Source: Eukaryota sp. TZLM1-RC (Eukaryota > Metamonada: BaSk clade). From it: 64,000 bases of DNA. The DNA lies in contig JAUPSS010000003.1 of NCBI GenBank assembly GCA_040285825.1, positions 930,001-994,000 on the forward strand. The letters are read 5' to 3'. Below the pieces are notes generated by a model, which saw nothing but the letters and a program-made list of their open reading frames with translations, did not search any database and was not told where the DNA came from. Below are positions 39,001 through 49,182 of this stretch, one piece after another. Within the stretch, counting starts at the first letter, position 1, and each line of letters starts with the position of its first letter. A program made the position numbers and the translations under genes.

Positions 39001-39425
39001 AATCTTTATTTAGTGTTGTTGTTCAATAAAAAAGGGTTTCGCAACAAAAATATTGGTTTTGGAATATATATATTCCTGATGAATTTATGTCCTCCACTAT
39101 AGTTCTTTTTTGGACATGATTCGTTTGTCACATAAAGAAATGACACTCACACACTTTATGAAATTGTCTTATGATGAAACAACAACAGAATTAATTGCAA
39201 CTTGTAATAATAATCAAAAAAGGTCATCTCTATTGAAAAGACTTCAACTTGAAGATGCTCTCACTGCGGTTGTATTGTAGCAATGCTTGGTCCTCATCGA
39301 GTTCTTTACCTAGACAGTGTCGTATTTGGGAAGTGTGGCTGTTTTTAAGTCTTCAGGCCATGAAAGTATTTTTTTGAAAATAATATTTTCTTCCTCACAA
39401 ACATCACTAGACAATATCTGTTACA

Positions 39426-40865
39426 ATGAGCGACGATCTTTCTTCTCTAGTTAATTCCTATATAGACAAGTGCTTGAATAATGGTCCTTCTGCTGATCTG
39501 GAAGAGAAGTTGTTTTATGCAGATTTTAGATACCATGTTCTCAGATCTATACCACCATTGACTTCAAAAAAGCAAATTGTCACTTGTCCACGCCAACTCC
39601 AAAGACTGTGGCAGTTGTTAAAACTCACCACCACTCATTCTTTGTCCGATCAAGCCGCACAAGCAGCTGCTTTCCGCTCTCAATCTGACCACATACCACA
39701 CACCTCTTGTATCAAACCCCCTACGTCATTTCTGTCTGCCTGCACCACCACCTTCCCTGGCAAAAGGACTTCTTCTGACTCTGGTTCTGGCCAAACCCCA
39801 GCCAAACACTGTTCTGCATTATCTTCTGCTTGGCTATCCTTCCTTTCTATTTCTCTCCCTTCTTCGATCCTTCACTCCTACCTTGCCCTTCTTCCCCGTT
39901 CTCTAACCGCTTTTTCCTCTCCCCTTCGCTTTGCTGACTTTTTAATCTCTCTTCTTTCCCTACACAACGACACATCATTACTCACCATCCATCCCCTCTT
40001 CTTACTCCTTCGTGACCACTCTCTTGACCACCCTTCTTGGTTCTCAGACCTCCTTTCTCTTCTTTCTGAGTCTCTCTTCACCTCACCCCTTGCTAAACCC
40101 TACTTGAAGGCACTCCCACTTTTGCTCTCTGCCACATCTGTTACTGAGGATGTTGTTAAGAAGTTTATGGTTAAACTCACCAACCTTTCCCTCTTTGCAC
40201 CTCCCAACTTTTCTTTGTGGGCTCTGTCTTTGGTTTATGAATTGCTCACAAGACACCCTGTTTGCGTTGATTTAATTCATAAAGGCTCTGGTAAAGGGAA
40301 AAGTCTTTTAGATTCCTGTGTTATGGGTCATAAAGTTACTAATTGTCTGTTGACTTCAGTTGACCCAGAAATCGCAGATAAATACCTTTCTGATCCTGAA
40401 AGTGAATCTGAAGTGGTGGAGGTAATTGGCGGTGATGAGCAGTTAGTGGAAGGGAGTCAAGAAGAAGACAGAAAAAGAGAAGAGGTGATGGCCAATGAAG
40501 GTCAAGCAGAAGATCAGAATGAAGCTCAAAAAGAGGAAAGTGATGACGAGGAGGATCAAAATAATGATTATCTTTATGAATTGACAATCTTATGTAAACA
40601 TTACCATCCTTTTATTTCCAGTCTAGCTAATTCTTTTAAAGAAGTTTTGGAATTAAAAAAATTTAATCCTAATGATTTTGCAAACTCAACAATTGATGAT
40701 TTAATTGATGAAGAATTAAAAAGGAAATTCCGAAATTTATGTGTTAAAGTTAATTCCCCTAATAACTTCTTTCCAAATTCTTGGTTTAGGCAGTTCAAAT
40801 GTCCAAAGGATGCTGTTTTGCCAAATAAATTTGCTGGGAATCTGCCAAATTCAGTTCTTAATTAG
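39426..40865 (+). CDS. NOC4: NOC4 ribosome-biogenesis factor (CBF/Mak21 family)
   Basis: The 479-residue protein shows the CBF/NOC domain order. An N-terminal SSAWLSFLS-like segment is followed by HPLFLLLRDHSLDHPSWFSDLLSLLSESLF, a short linker with KPYLKALPLLL, then VVKKFMVKLTNLSLFAPP and a second helical segment. After an acidic, Glu-rich insert (residues about 325-385) comes LYELTILCKHYHPFISSLA and DLIDEELKRKFR. In yeast Noc4 binds Nop14 and is needed for 40S subunit maturation and export. The product is therefore expected in the nucleolus/nucleus. The start context ctgttacaATG matches that of the CatSper-like gene. Confidence 0.85.
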   Translation: MSDDLSSLVNSYIDKCLNNGPSADLEEKLFYADFRYHVLRSIPPLTSKKQIVTCPRQLQRLWQLLKLTTTHSLSDQAAQAAAFRSQSDHIPHTSCIKPPTSFLSACTTTFPGKRTSSDSGSGQTPAKHCSALSSAWLSFLSISLPSSILHSYLALLPRSLTAFSSPLRFADFLISLLSLHNDTSLLTIHPLFLLLRDHSLDHPSWFSDLLSLLSESLFTSPLAKPYLKALPLLLSATSVTEDVVKKFMVKLTNLSLFAPPNFSLWALSLVYELLTRHPVCVDLIHKGSGKGKSLLDSCVMGHKVTNCLLTSVDPEIADKYLSDPESESEVVEVIGGDEQLVEGSQEEDRKREEVMANEGQAEDQNEAQKEESDDEEDQNNDYLYELTILCKHYHPFISSLANSFKEVLELKKFNPNDFANSTIDDLIDEELKRKFRNLCVKVNSPNNFFPNSWFRQFKCPKDAVLPNKFAGNLPNSVLN

Positions 40866-40943
40866 TTTAATAGTTTTTTAGTCTTTTGTATCTACTTTTT
40901 TGGAAATTAATTTATTTACATTATTTTATAAATTTTTAATAAA

Positions 40944-42581
40944 TTACACCTGACCAGCTTTTCTTAATTGAAGTCTAATAGAACTAATCTCCTTCCTTAA
41001 CTCCTCCAACTCTTCCTCCATTTGCCTCTTCTTCCTCATTTTGGCGACTCTAGTCATGGCCATAGAGTCTAACCTTTTCAGTGTTCCTTCCAACTCATCT
41101 CTTTTAACTTGGAGATCTCGGAGTTTGTTATCAAGTCCCTCTACATCAGTTGGAGTGTTGATGGTTGACTCATCAGCAAAAGGCTTAGAATTGTTATTCT
41201 TCCTATGTTTTTTGAATTCCTCAAAGCTCATTGGTGGAGGAGGTTTGTTTGGATCTGAATCTGGTATCGAAGAATGAAGGGCCATTAGTTGATGGTAAGT
41301 TCTATCAGCATGGTCCATGTGTTCAAAAGACTTTGGTTGACTTTGAGAATGATTTTGAACTGGGTTTGACTTTGGTTGACTTTGATGTAAAGAGCTGTTA
41401 TTAGAAACTGCATCATATGATCGATCATTTGTTGATTGATTGGCAGTTTGATTGTGTAAGGGCATTGCTGGAGAAGGACCAGGCGAATAGGACACATTGC
41501 TTCTTCCTAGAGACAGTAGATGCATATTCTCAGTCTTTAAGTGACGGCAATTCATTGCCAAAAGCTGATACTCTCCTTCAAGCTCCCTATTTTTTAATTT
41601 TAAAGAATTAATTTCAGATAAAAGGGAATTTCTTGTGTCTAATGCCTCATTAAGTTGAGCTTCGGTAAATGCAATCTTTTTATTTGATAGGTCTAATTCC
41701 ATCAAAATTGATTGCTTTTCATTCTCCAACGAAGAGTAACTAGCATTTAATTCATCTATTTTCAAGGTCAATTCATTAATTTTTAAATTTAATTCATTGT
41801 TTTGACTGGCTAGTTCAGTTTCCTTTTTAGAAAGTTGTTGATTTGATGTATTTATTTGGTTAAGTTGTGAATCAGTTACTTCAACAGACTTCCTAAGACT
41901 TTGATTGGCAGATTTAAGTTGATCAATCTCTTTTGATTGATCAGCATTGATTGAATCTAGACGGTCAATTTCCTGTTGTAGAGAAGATTTAGTTTCAGTC
42001 AAATTTGAGACAGTTCTCTCAAGTCCTTCTATTTCTGACCGCTGTTGACGCATTTCTGACCGTAGTTGCTCATCATTACTACAATTTTGATTTTTCAAAA
42101 CTTCAATTTCCTTCTTTAAATCAGAAATGATGTATTCAAGCTCTTCAGTTGGATCTGCTAATTCCTCAGTTTGTACCTCACTATCACGTGGATGATTTAA
42201 CTGATTAGGAAGTTCTGGTGCGGTTTGATTAACTTGGGATTGAGGAAAATCAACAACCTTTTCTGAGGGTGTAGATTCCACTTCCTGTTCTAGAGAAAGT
42301 TGTGATAGAAGAGTAGCCAGATTGGACCTAGGGGGATGTGAAGGGGACACTGTTTGAGGAGCAGAAGGTGAAGGAGAAGAAACAGCATTGCCTTGTTGCC
42401 ACATGTTGAGAAGAGAATCTACATCAAAAGTAGAATTTGGTTGTGGTGGATTATTGGTAGGAGGTGATGAAAAGGAATGGTTAACGTTTTCGTGGAAAGT
42501 GCGCTTAGATCTTCCCTTAATGGCACCAAGTCCCAGTTGGGAGAGCATCTGGGACACATCATCGTCCTCAGTGTCACTCAT
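40944..42581 (-). CDS. Long coiled-coil protein
   Basis: The intact 545-residue protein starts at ATG 42581. An acidic N-terminus (MSDTEDDDVSQML) and a Pro/Ser-rich stretch lead to a near-continuous coiled coil at about 130-350 (SELESEY-type heptads rich in Leu, Asn, Gln). A linker with repeated SQPKS and NQSQ motifs precedes a short MSFEEFKKHRKN element and a final coiled coil (residues 475-540). The arrangement is generic, and a cytoskeletal, centrosomal or golgin-like role cannot be separated by sequence. It converges on NOC4 with 78 bp between stops. Low-complexity composition makes homology inference unsafe. Confidence 0.7.
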   Translation of the reverse strand: MSDTEDDDVSQMLSQLGLGAIKGRSKRTFHENVNHSFSSPPTNNPPQPNSTFDVDSLLNMWQQGNAVSSPSPSAPQTVSPSHPPRSNLATLLSQLSLEQEVESTPSEKVVDFPQSQVNQTAPELPNQLNHPRDSEVQTEELADPTEELEYIISDLKKEIEVLKNQNCSNDEQLRSEMRQQRSEIEGLERTVSNLTETKSSLQQEIDRLDSINADQSKEIDQLKSANQSLRKSVEVTDSQLNQINTSNQQLSKKETELASQNNELNLKINELTLKIDELNASYSSLENEKQSILMELDLSNKKIAFTEAQLNEALDTRNSLLSEINSLKLKNRELEGEYQLLAMNCRHLKTENMHLLSLGRSNVSYSPGPSPAMPLHNQTANQSTNDRSYDAVSNNSSLHQSQPKSNPVQNHSQSQPKSFEHMDHADRTYHQLMALHSSIPDSDPNKPPPPMSFEEFKKHRKNNNSKPFADESTINTPTDVEGLDNKLRDLQVKRDELEGTLKRLDSMAMTRVAKMRKKRQMEEELEELRKEISSIRLQLRKAGQV

Positions 42582-43560
42582 TATAAGTTAGTCTTGAAAA
42601 AATGGAAAATGGAAGATTTTCATTTTCAAATTCATAACTTAACCACGGGCTTCGGATTACCGGACCATGGCTCCTAAAATTATGTGATTCAAGGCTATGA
42701 TCTAAACAAAATCTCTGAATTTCCAAATTCGAGTAAGTGCTACTGAAATAAAGTTTTAACTCTAAACTGGAATTTAAGGCAGTGGAAATCCTGAATTTTC
42801 ATAAAAATTATGGAGTTATTGGAATTGATTAATGTTCTTTGTAATAGAGGTATTGTAATTTAAAATTTATTTTGTTGGAATTTAAAGGTAGGTTGAAGGC
42901 ACTGCTCGAAACTCTTCTGAAATCAATTAAAAAATATTGTTTGGTTAGAATCCCCAAACCAAGTCAATTTTGAACTAATAAAACGATTCATTGAAGCCAA
43001 TGCTGCTCCACGTAATTTTGAAACTGGTGATTGAGATCAGATCTTGTTCATGGTGATGCAGATAGGTGAATTTACCTATTCAGCTGATATTTTGAAATGA
43101 AAATTTCTCTTGTGCAAATAGAAAAAAAGGTTTTATATTGGTCATTGGAGCAGGGCAAGTCAACGACAGGGCAAAGGAAAATTAAACTGGAGGTCCATTA
43201 TTTTGCAATTTTGATAGTAATATTGCTGCATTGAGGATGAATCAAATTCTAATGTAAATAAACAAACATTAATTACAAACAATTAATGTAAACTCATAAT
43301 GGGATTTAAATCCTTACCACGTACATTTGTCGTTTTCCTCTCCTTGTGGGTCTTCCAACACATGGAAAGCACTTATATTAAAAACTAATTGATTAAAAAA
43401 ACTTTGTACTGGTTCCATGAACCTTGACTTTCTTCCTATTAGGACATGGCTAAAAAAAGCATAGATGAGATGTAATTCATTAAACATAATACAATGCTGA
43501 ATTTGCTGACAGATACATTGTCATATCTAAATTTAATCGCAATAAGATTGTAGATGATCA
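42582..43560. other. Intergenic stretch, mostly decayed
   Basis: A weak plus-strand similarity to the RLE region of subfamily A (YSADI...K) is visible near 43050-43140. I see no gene. Confidence 0.3.
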
Positions 43561-44055
43561 TTTTAAAAATATATGCAACTCGACTGTTTTAGATCAAGAT
43601 CTTTATTGATTGTTAATAGAAAAAGGTGTATGTCAGATGTAGATCCAATAGTTCTAATCTAAATTTACTAAGTGTTGTACTTCAATAAAAACTATTTGGT
43701 TGAAAAAATAGTTGCAAGAAAACCAATTTCATTGATTCAGATTCCCCAAATTTATGGTTTGTTTTTAAATGACGATCAACGGACTACTGCTATGAGGATG
43801 TGCTGTTATCTATGGCCCTGCAAACTGCCCAATGATCTGCTCAGCAAATAGGGAGCTGATTTGACATTATCACATTTATTCAATAGCAACAAATTTATTT
43901 CTTATCGTTCCACTTTGCATGATGCTGTCAGAGATCAAATCCATGCAAAGTACAATTCATATCATATTGAATCATTTGTAGAACCGTTGTTGAGGTCTCT
44001 TGATATAAAAGAAAACGTAAGAGATTCAAAATATGGAAAACGAATAAATTAATAA
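43560..44055 (+). mobile_element. Decayed non-LTR fragments (B, then A-like)
   Basis: At 43560-43660 DNA similar to the subfamily-B region LYNNICSS..LDQDL is seen. From 43735 IPQIYGLFLNDDQ, MRMCCYLWPC, SHLFNSNKF and HDAVRDQIHAK...ESFVEPLLRSL read as an A-like copy, with an in-frame stop near 43848-43850 and a terminal truncation after YGKR. Confidence 0.65.
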
Positions 44056-44124
44056 CCTATTGAAAAAAATCATTGATTCCAAACCTTGACTTATAATCAG
44101 ATCATTGAATTGAAATAATGCTGA

Positions 44125-45125
44125 CATTCAATGGCAATATTCCAGAAAAGAATCTTTTAAATTTAAAATACACTCTTCGAACATTACAGAAACGATTGAC
44201 TGGAATGTATGAAAAAGATCTTTATAATAATATATGCAGCTCGGCTGTTTAAAATCAAGATCTTCACTCATTGTTGTTGGAAAAGGGTGTTTGTGAAAAT
44301 AAGTCATCAGATTCTTCACTTTTTGTAACCATTGTACCACGGAAATTTGGATTGTGTGCCACTATGAAGCGTTTGTAACAAAAATGAGATTATATTCGAA
44401 TATTCCCATTGATCAATTATTATCAAAAAAATGTATTTGTTCGAATTCACCTTAGCTCACTTTGCGACATGCTGTGAATTGTTCGAAATTGATAACTTAT
44501 CGTTCTTCATTACACAATGCTATTAGAGACACTGTTTTTAATATGGCACAAACTGCAAGAATTTCGTGTATCAAAGAACCTCTGCTGAAGGAAACACTAT
44601 CATTGAATAATTTTGGTTCTGATGATAGAGGTGATGTATACTGTGATTGGATTGATAACTCTGAAGCTATTGTTGACTTTGTCTCATGTAATGTTGCAAA
44701 TGATACTTTGGTTCACAGAAGAAAATTTAATCCTGTAAGTGCTTTTGATTTTAAAGAAAAAGATAAACATAGAAAATATGATAAAGATATCGAAGAAGCT
44801 AATGCTGGTAGAAATACACAGCTAGTTTTTATTGCTTTCCCATTTTCGATAAACGGAAGACTATCAGTAGAAGCAGAAACTTTTTTGAATGACTTCCAAA
44901 AAATGGTGCAAGAAAAGACAATGAAAAGATTTGATATTTTTTTATGGCGTTCACGAATTCAATTTGCCATTATTAATAGATTACCTCGGTTTTTCAATCG
45001 AATAAGAGAAGCTTTAGCTAGACAGCAAGCAGATCAAGATTTTGTAGAGGAAATCTTGGTTTGTTGATATTCGTCCCATTAGTTATGAATTAATTTAATC
45101 AAGTGTGCATGTTCAATAAATAATA
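44125..45125 (+). mobile_element. Non-LTR element subfamily B copy
   Basis: From NIPEKNLLNLKYTLRTLQKRLTG the frames run through the knuckle region with stops at about 44250 and 44380. From 44462 an intact C-terminus of 201 codons begins: KEPLLKETLSLNNFGSDDRGDVYCDW, AIVDFVSCNVAND, FDIFLWRSRIQFAII, ending at 45067. The 3' UTR matches the other B copies. It shares its left end with the copy at 47975, so both may derive from the same truncated source. Confidence 0.8.
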
Positions 45126-45222
45126 TAGAATAAAAAAATGACTTCTTTAATGACCTCTTCGCAATAATGATACCAGTTCACTATATTAGCAACCATCACT
45201 TCAATCATATTGCAGAGGCGTC

Positions 45223-46842
45223 ATGAATGAAACGTGTCTCAAGTACGCTTTTCAGAACCTTTCTATCGTTGATACTTTTCGATTACGATTAGTTTCGAAA
45301 AGGTTTAATGCTATTCTTTTGCAAAGACGTATAGTTGACCTTTCAAGTCCAATAGCCTCATATTTCCTACTTCCTAAGCTCTCCTTATTGTACAATACAT
45401 TCTCTTCCATAAAAATACTTAAACTTTGCTTTCACTCAAACGTTGATCAACCAACCCTTACAACTATTCTTGATTTAATAACCAAAATCAAACCCTCAAC
45501 TCTATCTCTTATTAACTACCCCTATCACAAATCATGTCCAGACTCCCCCTTACCTACGATTATGACTATGGTTCCAACCATTGAATTCGAGTGTGCTTCA
45601 TTTTTGCCTCTCTTCTCCGTTGATAATCTTGCAAATGTCTACTCTTTAACTCTAATTCTTCACCAAGAAAGCCCGTCTCATTTAAAGCCGGGAAAGCAAG
45701 CAAAATTATTAAGTTCTTTACACAAACTTGAATTTCTGGAAACCGATTGTATCTCTCTCTTTAATAGTATATCATTAAAAAGAATTTATTCTTTAAAAAT
45801 ACTTTCAACGGCTCTTCACTGTGAAACTCTCCATGATTCTCTTTCAAGTTTATTCAATTTTATCTCTTCTAGTAAACTTTGTGAATTAACAATAAGTTCC
45901 TCTGTTTTTTCTTACATCGAACACGAGGAAAAGGCAACTCTTTTTTCCATGCTTCCCGGCTCGTTAAGGAAACTTGCAAATGTTGACCTCGAAAGTCCAG
46001 TTGCCATAAACTTTCTGGAAAACACAAGGCAGCTGTCAAGTCTTTCAGTAATGGGTCATCAAAGTTTAATAAGAGAGTTTTATCTTTCTGGCACAAGGTT
46101 GAATTTGAGGAACCTTCAGAACCTCTCTATTCAATATTTAGACACAACTGAAACGGTGAAGTTATGTAGGTGGAGTAAGTCGCTCAATGAACTTTGGATT
46201 GACTTTGGTGTTGAAAGATCCAAGTTTTTATTCAAGCTCCAAGGTAAAATGTCTAGGAATATTCGAATGCTTGTCTTATCAGGTTTTCTCTCAAGTCCTA
46301 CTGTTTCTTGTATTATCTCACCGTTGAAACATCTTGAAACTTTGGTGCTGGATAGCAGGGATTCAGAGGTACTTGGAACGGAGTTCTTTGTTGCTATCTG
46401 TAATTCAACTCCCAAATTGAGAAAAATTCAAGTTTATCAAATGACACCTGCCAAAAGATGCGAAAAATATCTCAAAAAGCAGGCCATTCTCCTTCCCTTC
46501 ACAACCGTTGTTCTTTCTGACTGTGGCACTACCAGATGGATCAACGTTCTTTCTGTCAGTGCTCCAAAGGTTCGTTCACTATTAATTGATGCAGTGAGCT
46601 ATGATAGTATTTGCTTTGATACAATAGCACATTTTGCTTCTTTAAAATTGCTGGTTCTGCAGGTTTTGCATCATCCCAAGTCCATAGATAGATTAGCTCA
46701 AGTTTGGCGGGAGATGAAACCCTTTCCGGTTCTTCTGGTATGTCCACGCAATGTTACGTTGACAGGTGGTAAGGAAGTTTTAGAAGATTTTGCAGTAAAA
46801 GGACCTTTTTGGAAACATTTAGTTGGATTAGAATTAATTTAG
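45223..46842 (+). CDS. F-box/LRR-like protein
   Basis: This intact 539-residue protein begins at ATG with CLKYAFQNLSIVDTFRLRLVSKRFNAILLQ, an F-box-like helix set in the first 40 residues. The remainder is a long run of irregular leucine-rich strands (LEFLETDCISLFN, LRNLQNLSIQYLD, LKHLETLVLDSRD, LRKIQVYQ), consistent with a degenerate LRR solenoid. F-box LRR proteins deliver substrates to SCF ubiquitin ligases. No TM or signal sequence. The F-box call is moderate because the WD-like core is weak. Confidence 0.55.
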   Translation: MNETCLKYAFQNLSIVDTFRLRLVSKRFNAILLQRRIVDLSSPIASYFLLPKLSLLYNTFSSIKILKLCFHSNVDQPTLTTILDLITKIKPSTLSLINYPYHKSCPDSPLPTIMTMVPTIEFECASFLPLFSVDNLANVYSLTLILHQESPSHLKPGKQAKLLSSLHKLEFLETDCISLFNSISLKRIYSLKILSTALHCETLHDSLSSLFNFISSSKLCELTISSSVFSYIEHEEKATLFSMLPGSLRKLANVDLESPVAINFLENTRQLSSLSVMGHQSLIREFYLSGTRLNLRNLQNLSIQYLDTTETVKLCRWSKSLNELWIDFGVERSKFLFKLQGKMSRNIRMLVLSGFLSSPTVSCIISPLKHLETLVLDSRDSEVLGTEFFVAICNSTPKLRKIQVYQMTPAKRCEKYLKKQAILLPFTTVVLSDCGTTRWINVLSVSAPKVRSLLIDAVSYDSICFDTIAHFASLKLLVLQVLHHPKSIDRLAQVWREMKPFPVLLVCPRNVTLTGGKEVLEDFAVKGPFWKHLVGLELI

Positions 46843-47385
46843 TTGAATTTATTTTTAACGTATTTAAATTTATATTTTCTAATATAAAATTTCATTTTTG
46901 CTGTTTTAGTGGTTTCAGCATTACCAATGATTACCTTCTAAATGTTCTCCAAACTTGATACATTCACTAAAAATTAGGTATCGAAACCTGATTACAAGAA
47001 GCTACATTACTAAGTGAGGGGAAATGACTCTGTTTTGACAAATGCTATACAACTTGAAACCCTGCTGAACTAAATCGAAAACCATTTGAAAGTTCGGGTT
47101 AAGTATTGACTCAAATGACAGAGCAAATACTATGCTCTCATTTCTTAATGCGTCAAGTGTATCAAAGAATTACTATGGTATTTGTTAAAAATATTTTTTG
47201 CTAAAAAATGTTTCAACCAATCTGCAAAATCATTCAATAAAAAAAGTATATTTACCAGCCATTCTTTCATTACCCTCGATTCTTGGTCATTTTCTTTGAA
47301 TTCGTCTGCATCACTACCTAATTCAAGTCTACAACAAACAGATTGTTATTAGATTTGATATAGATTTTTCACCAAATTAATCAAC
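46843..47385. other. Intergenic stretch, nothing recognised
   Basis: AT-rich DNA with no recognisable coding frame. Confidence 0.35.
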
Positions 47386-47664
47386 CTAATCTTCGCATCC
47401 TGAAGTGAAGGAAAAATCGCCTCCATTACTTGACTTTGAGTCAAGAAACATTGCCACCACGATAGAAACAACCAAATCAACCAGACCAAATAATCGAATA
47501 GAAAGTGGTTTTCCGTAGCGAAAGTAGTATTGACCGAATACAAGGTTAGCAACGAAGAGAAAGACAAATCCGTAGATTCTGAGTGAAGAGTAGAACCAGA
47601 GATCCAAAGACAAACCAGTAAGAATACTGTACTGTAACTGATAATGTAGTAGAGGTAACCACAT
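47386..47664 (-). CDS. Small membrane protein, 92 aa, hypothetical
   Basis: The ORF starts with ATG immediately after an in-frame TAA. It has two or three hydrophobic segments (YGFVFLFVANLVFG, LFGLVDLVVSIVVAMFL) with polar loops, and an acidic tail GCED. A second frame also shows hydrophobic translation, but this one has the more regular membrane pattern. It could be the last exon of a larger gene. I recognise no family. Confidence 0.35.
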   Translation of the reverse strand: MWLPLLHYQLQYSILTGLSLDLWFYSSLRIYGFVFLFVANLVFGQYYFRYGKPLSIRLFGLVDLVVSIVVAMFLDSKSSNGGDFSFTSGCED

Positions 47665-47739
47665 TTAACAGAGAGGTCAACCAAATTGTTGACATAAAGT
47701 TGACATAATATAATTGTGATTATTAGAATCAAAAAATAA

Positions 47740-47935
47740 ATCAGAATTCAAGGCAGCAACTAATGCACCATCAATTGTTATAAGTCAACAAAATTATCAT
47801 TATTGTAAAATTGATGATAATTTTATCACTTTATATCATCATTCCTCTGGAACTGACTTGCTAAGTTTATTTAAAAAATTTGAACTTTATAATCCTCATA
47901 TAATATGTGTTTTCAATATTGTCCAAAATTGATGT
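47740..47935 (+). other. Coding-like patch, unidentified
   Basis: An open plus-strand stretch reads APSIVISQQNYHYCKIDDNF, HHSSGTDLLSLFKKFELYNP and HIICVFNIVQN before a stop. It directly precedes the non-LTR copy at 47975 and may be an upstream part of the same kind of element, but no copy in the window covers this region. Confidence 0.3.
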
Positions 47936-47974
47936 AAAAAAATGAAGTCGGTGCTTTCCCCAATCATTCGATCG

Positions 47975-48975
47975 TTATATCCCTGAAAAGAATCTTTTAA
48001 ATTTAAAATACACTCTTCCAACATTACGGAAATGATTGACTAAAATGTATGAAAATGATCTTTATAACAATATATGCAGCTCGGCTGTTTAAAATCAAGA
48101 TCTTCACTCATTGTTGTTGGAAAAGGGTGTTTGTGAAAATAAGTCATCAGATTCTTCACTTTTTGTAACCATTGTACCACGAAAATTTGGATTGTGTGCC
48201 ACTATGAAGCGTTTGTAACAAAAATGAGATTATATTTGAACATCCCCATTGATCAATTATTATCAAAAAAAATGTATTTGTTCGAATTCACCTTAGCTCA
48301 CTTTGCGACATGCTGTGAATTGTTGGAAATTGATAACTTATCGTTCTTCATTACACAATGCTGTTAGAGACATTGTTTTTAATATGGCACAAACTGCAAG
48401 AATTTCGTGTATCAAAGAACCTCTGCTGAAGGAAACACTATCATTGAATAATTTTGGTTCTGATGATAGAGGTGATGTATACTGTGATTGGACTGATAAC
48501 TCTGAAGCTGTTGTTGACTTTGTCTCATGTAATGTTGCAAATGACACTTTGGTTCACAGAAGAAGACTTAATCCTGTAGGTGCTCTTGAATTTAAAGCTA
48601 AAGAAAAACACAGGAAATATGACAAAGATATCGAAGAAGCTAATGCTGGTAGAAATAGACCACTAGTTTTATTGCTTTCCCATTTTTGCTAAAACGTAAG
48701 ACTATCAGTAGAAGCAGAAACTTTTTTGAATGACTTCCAAAAAATGGTTCAAGAAAAAACAATGAAAAAATATGATATTTTTAAACAGCGCTCTCAGATT
48801 CAATTTGCCATTATTAATAGATTACCTCAGTTTTTCAATCGAATTAGAGAAGCTTTAGCTAGACAGCAAGCAGATCAAGATTTTGTAGAGGAAATCTTGG
48901 TTCAATGATTTTCGTCCCATTAGTTATGAATTAATTTTATTAAGTGTGCATGTTTAATAAATATAGAGTAATAAA
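47975..48975 (+). mobile_element. Non-LTR element subfamily B copy, frame-broken
   Basis: Very similar to 44125-45125, including the shared TAA in SSAV*NQDL. It encodes HAVNCWKL, KEPLLKETL, DDRGDVYCDWTDNSEAVVDF, then a frameshift near 48670-48690 and a closing frame ending EEILVQ at 48908. The 3' UTR with attaagtgtgcatg is present. The common internal stop in both copies argues that they come from the same already defective parent. Confidence 0.8.
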
Positions 48976-49182
48976 TGAACATCATATATATATTGTAATA
49001 GAATTATAGTGAAACAACAGAAAATTGAAAACACGCCATGCGTGCGCGGCATTTGGAAGGTTGATGATGGCGCAACACTGGAAACAGGTATGAAGGAGAA
49101 AATGTTCCACTTCTCAACTGAGTCCCTCTACATTGGTGTAAAAAGGACACTTATTTCATTGTTGTAGACATCATCTGTTACA

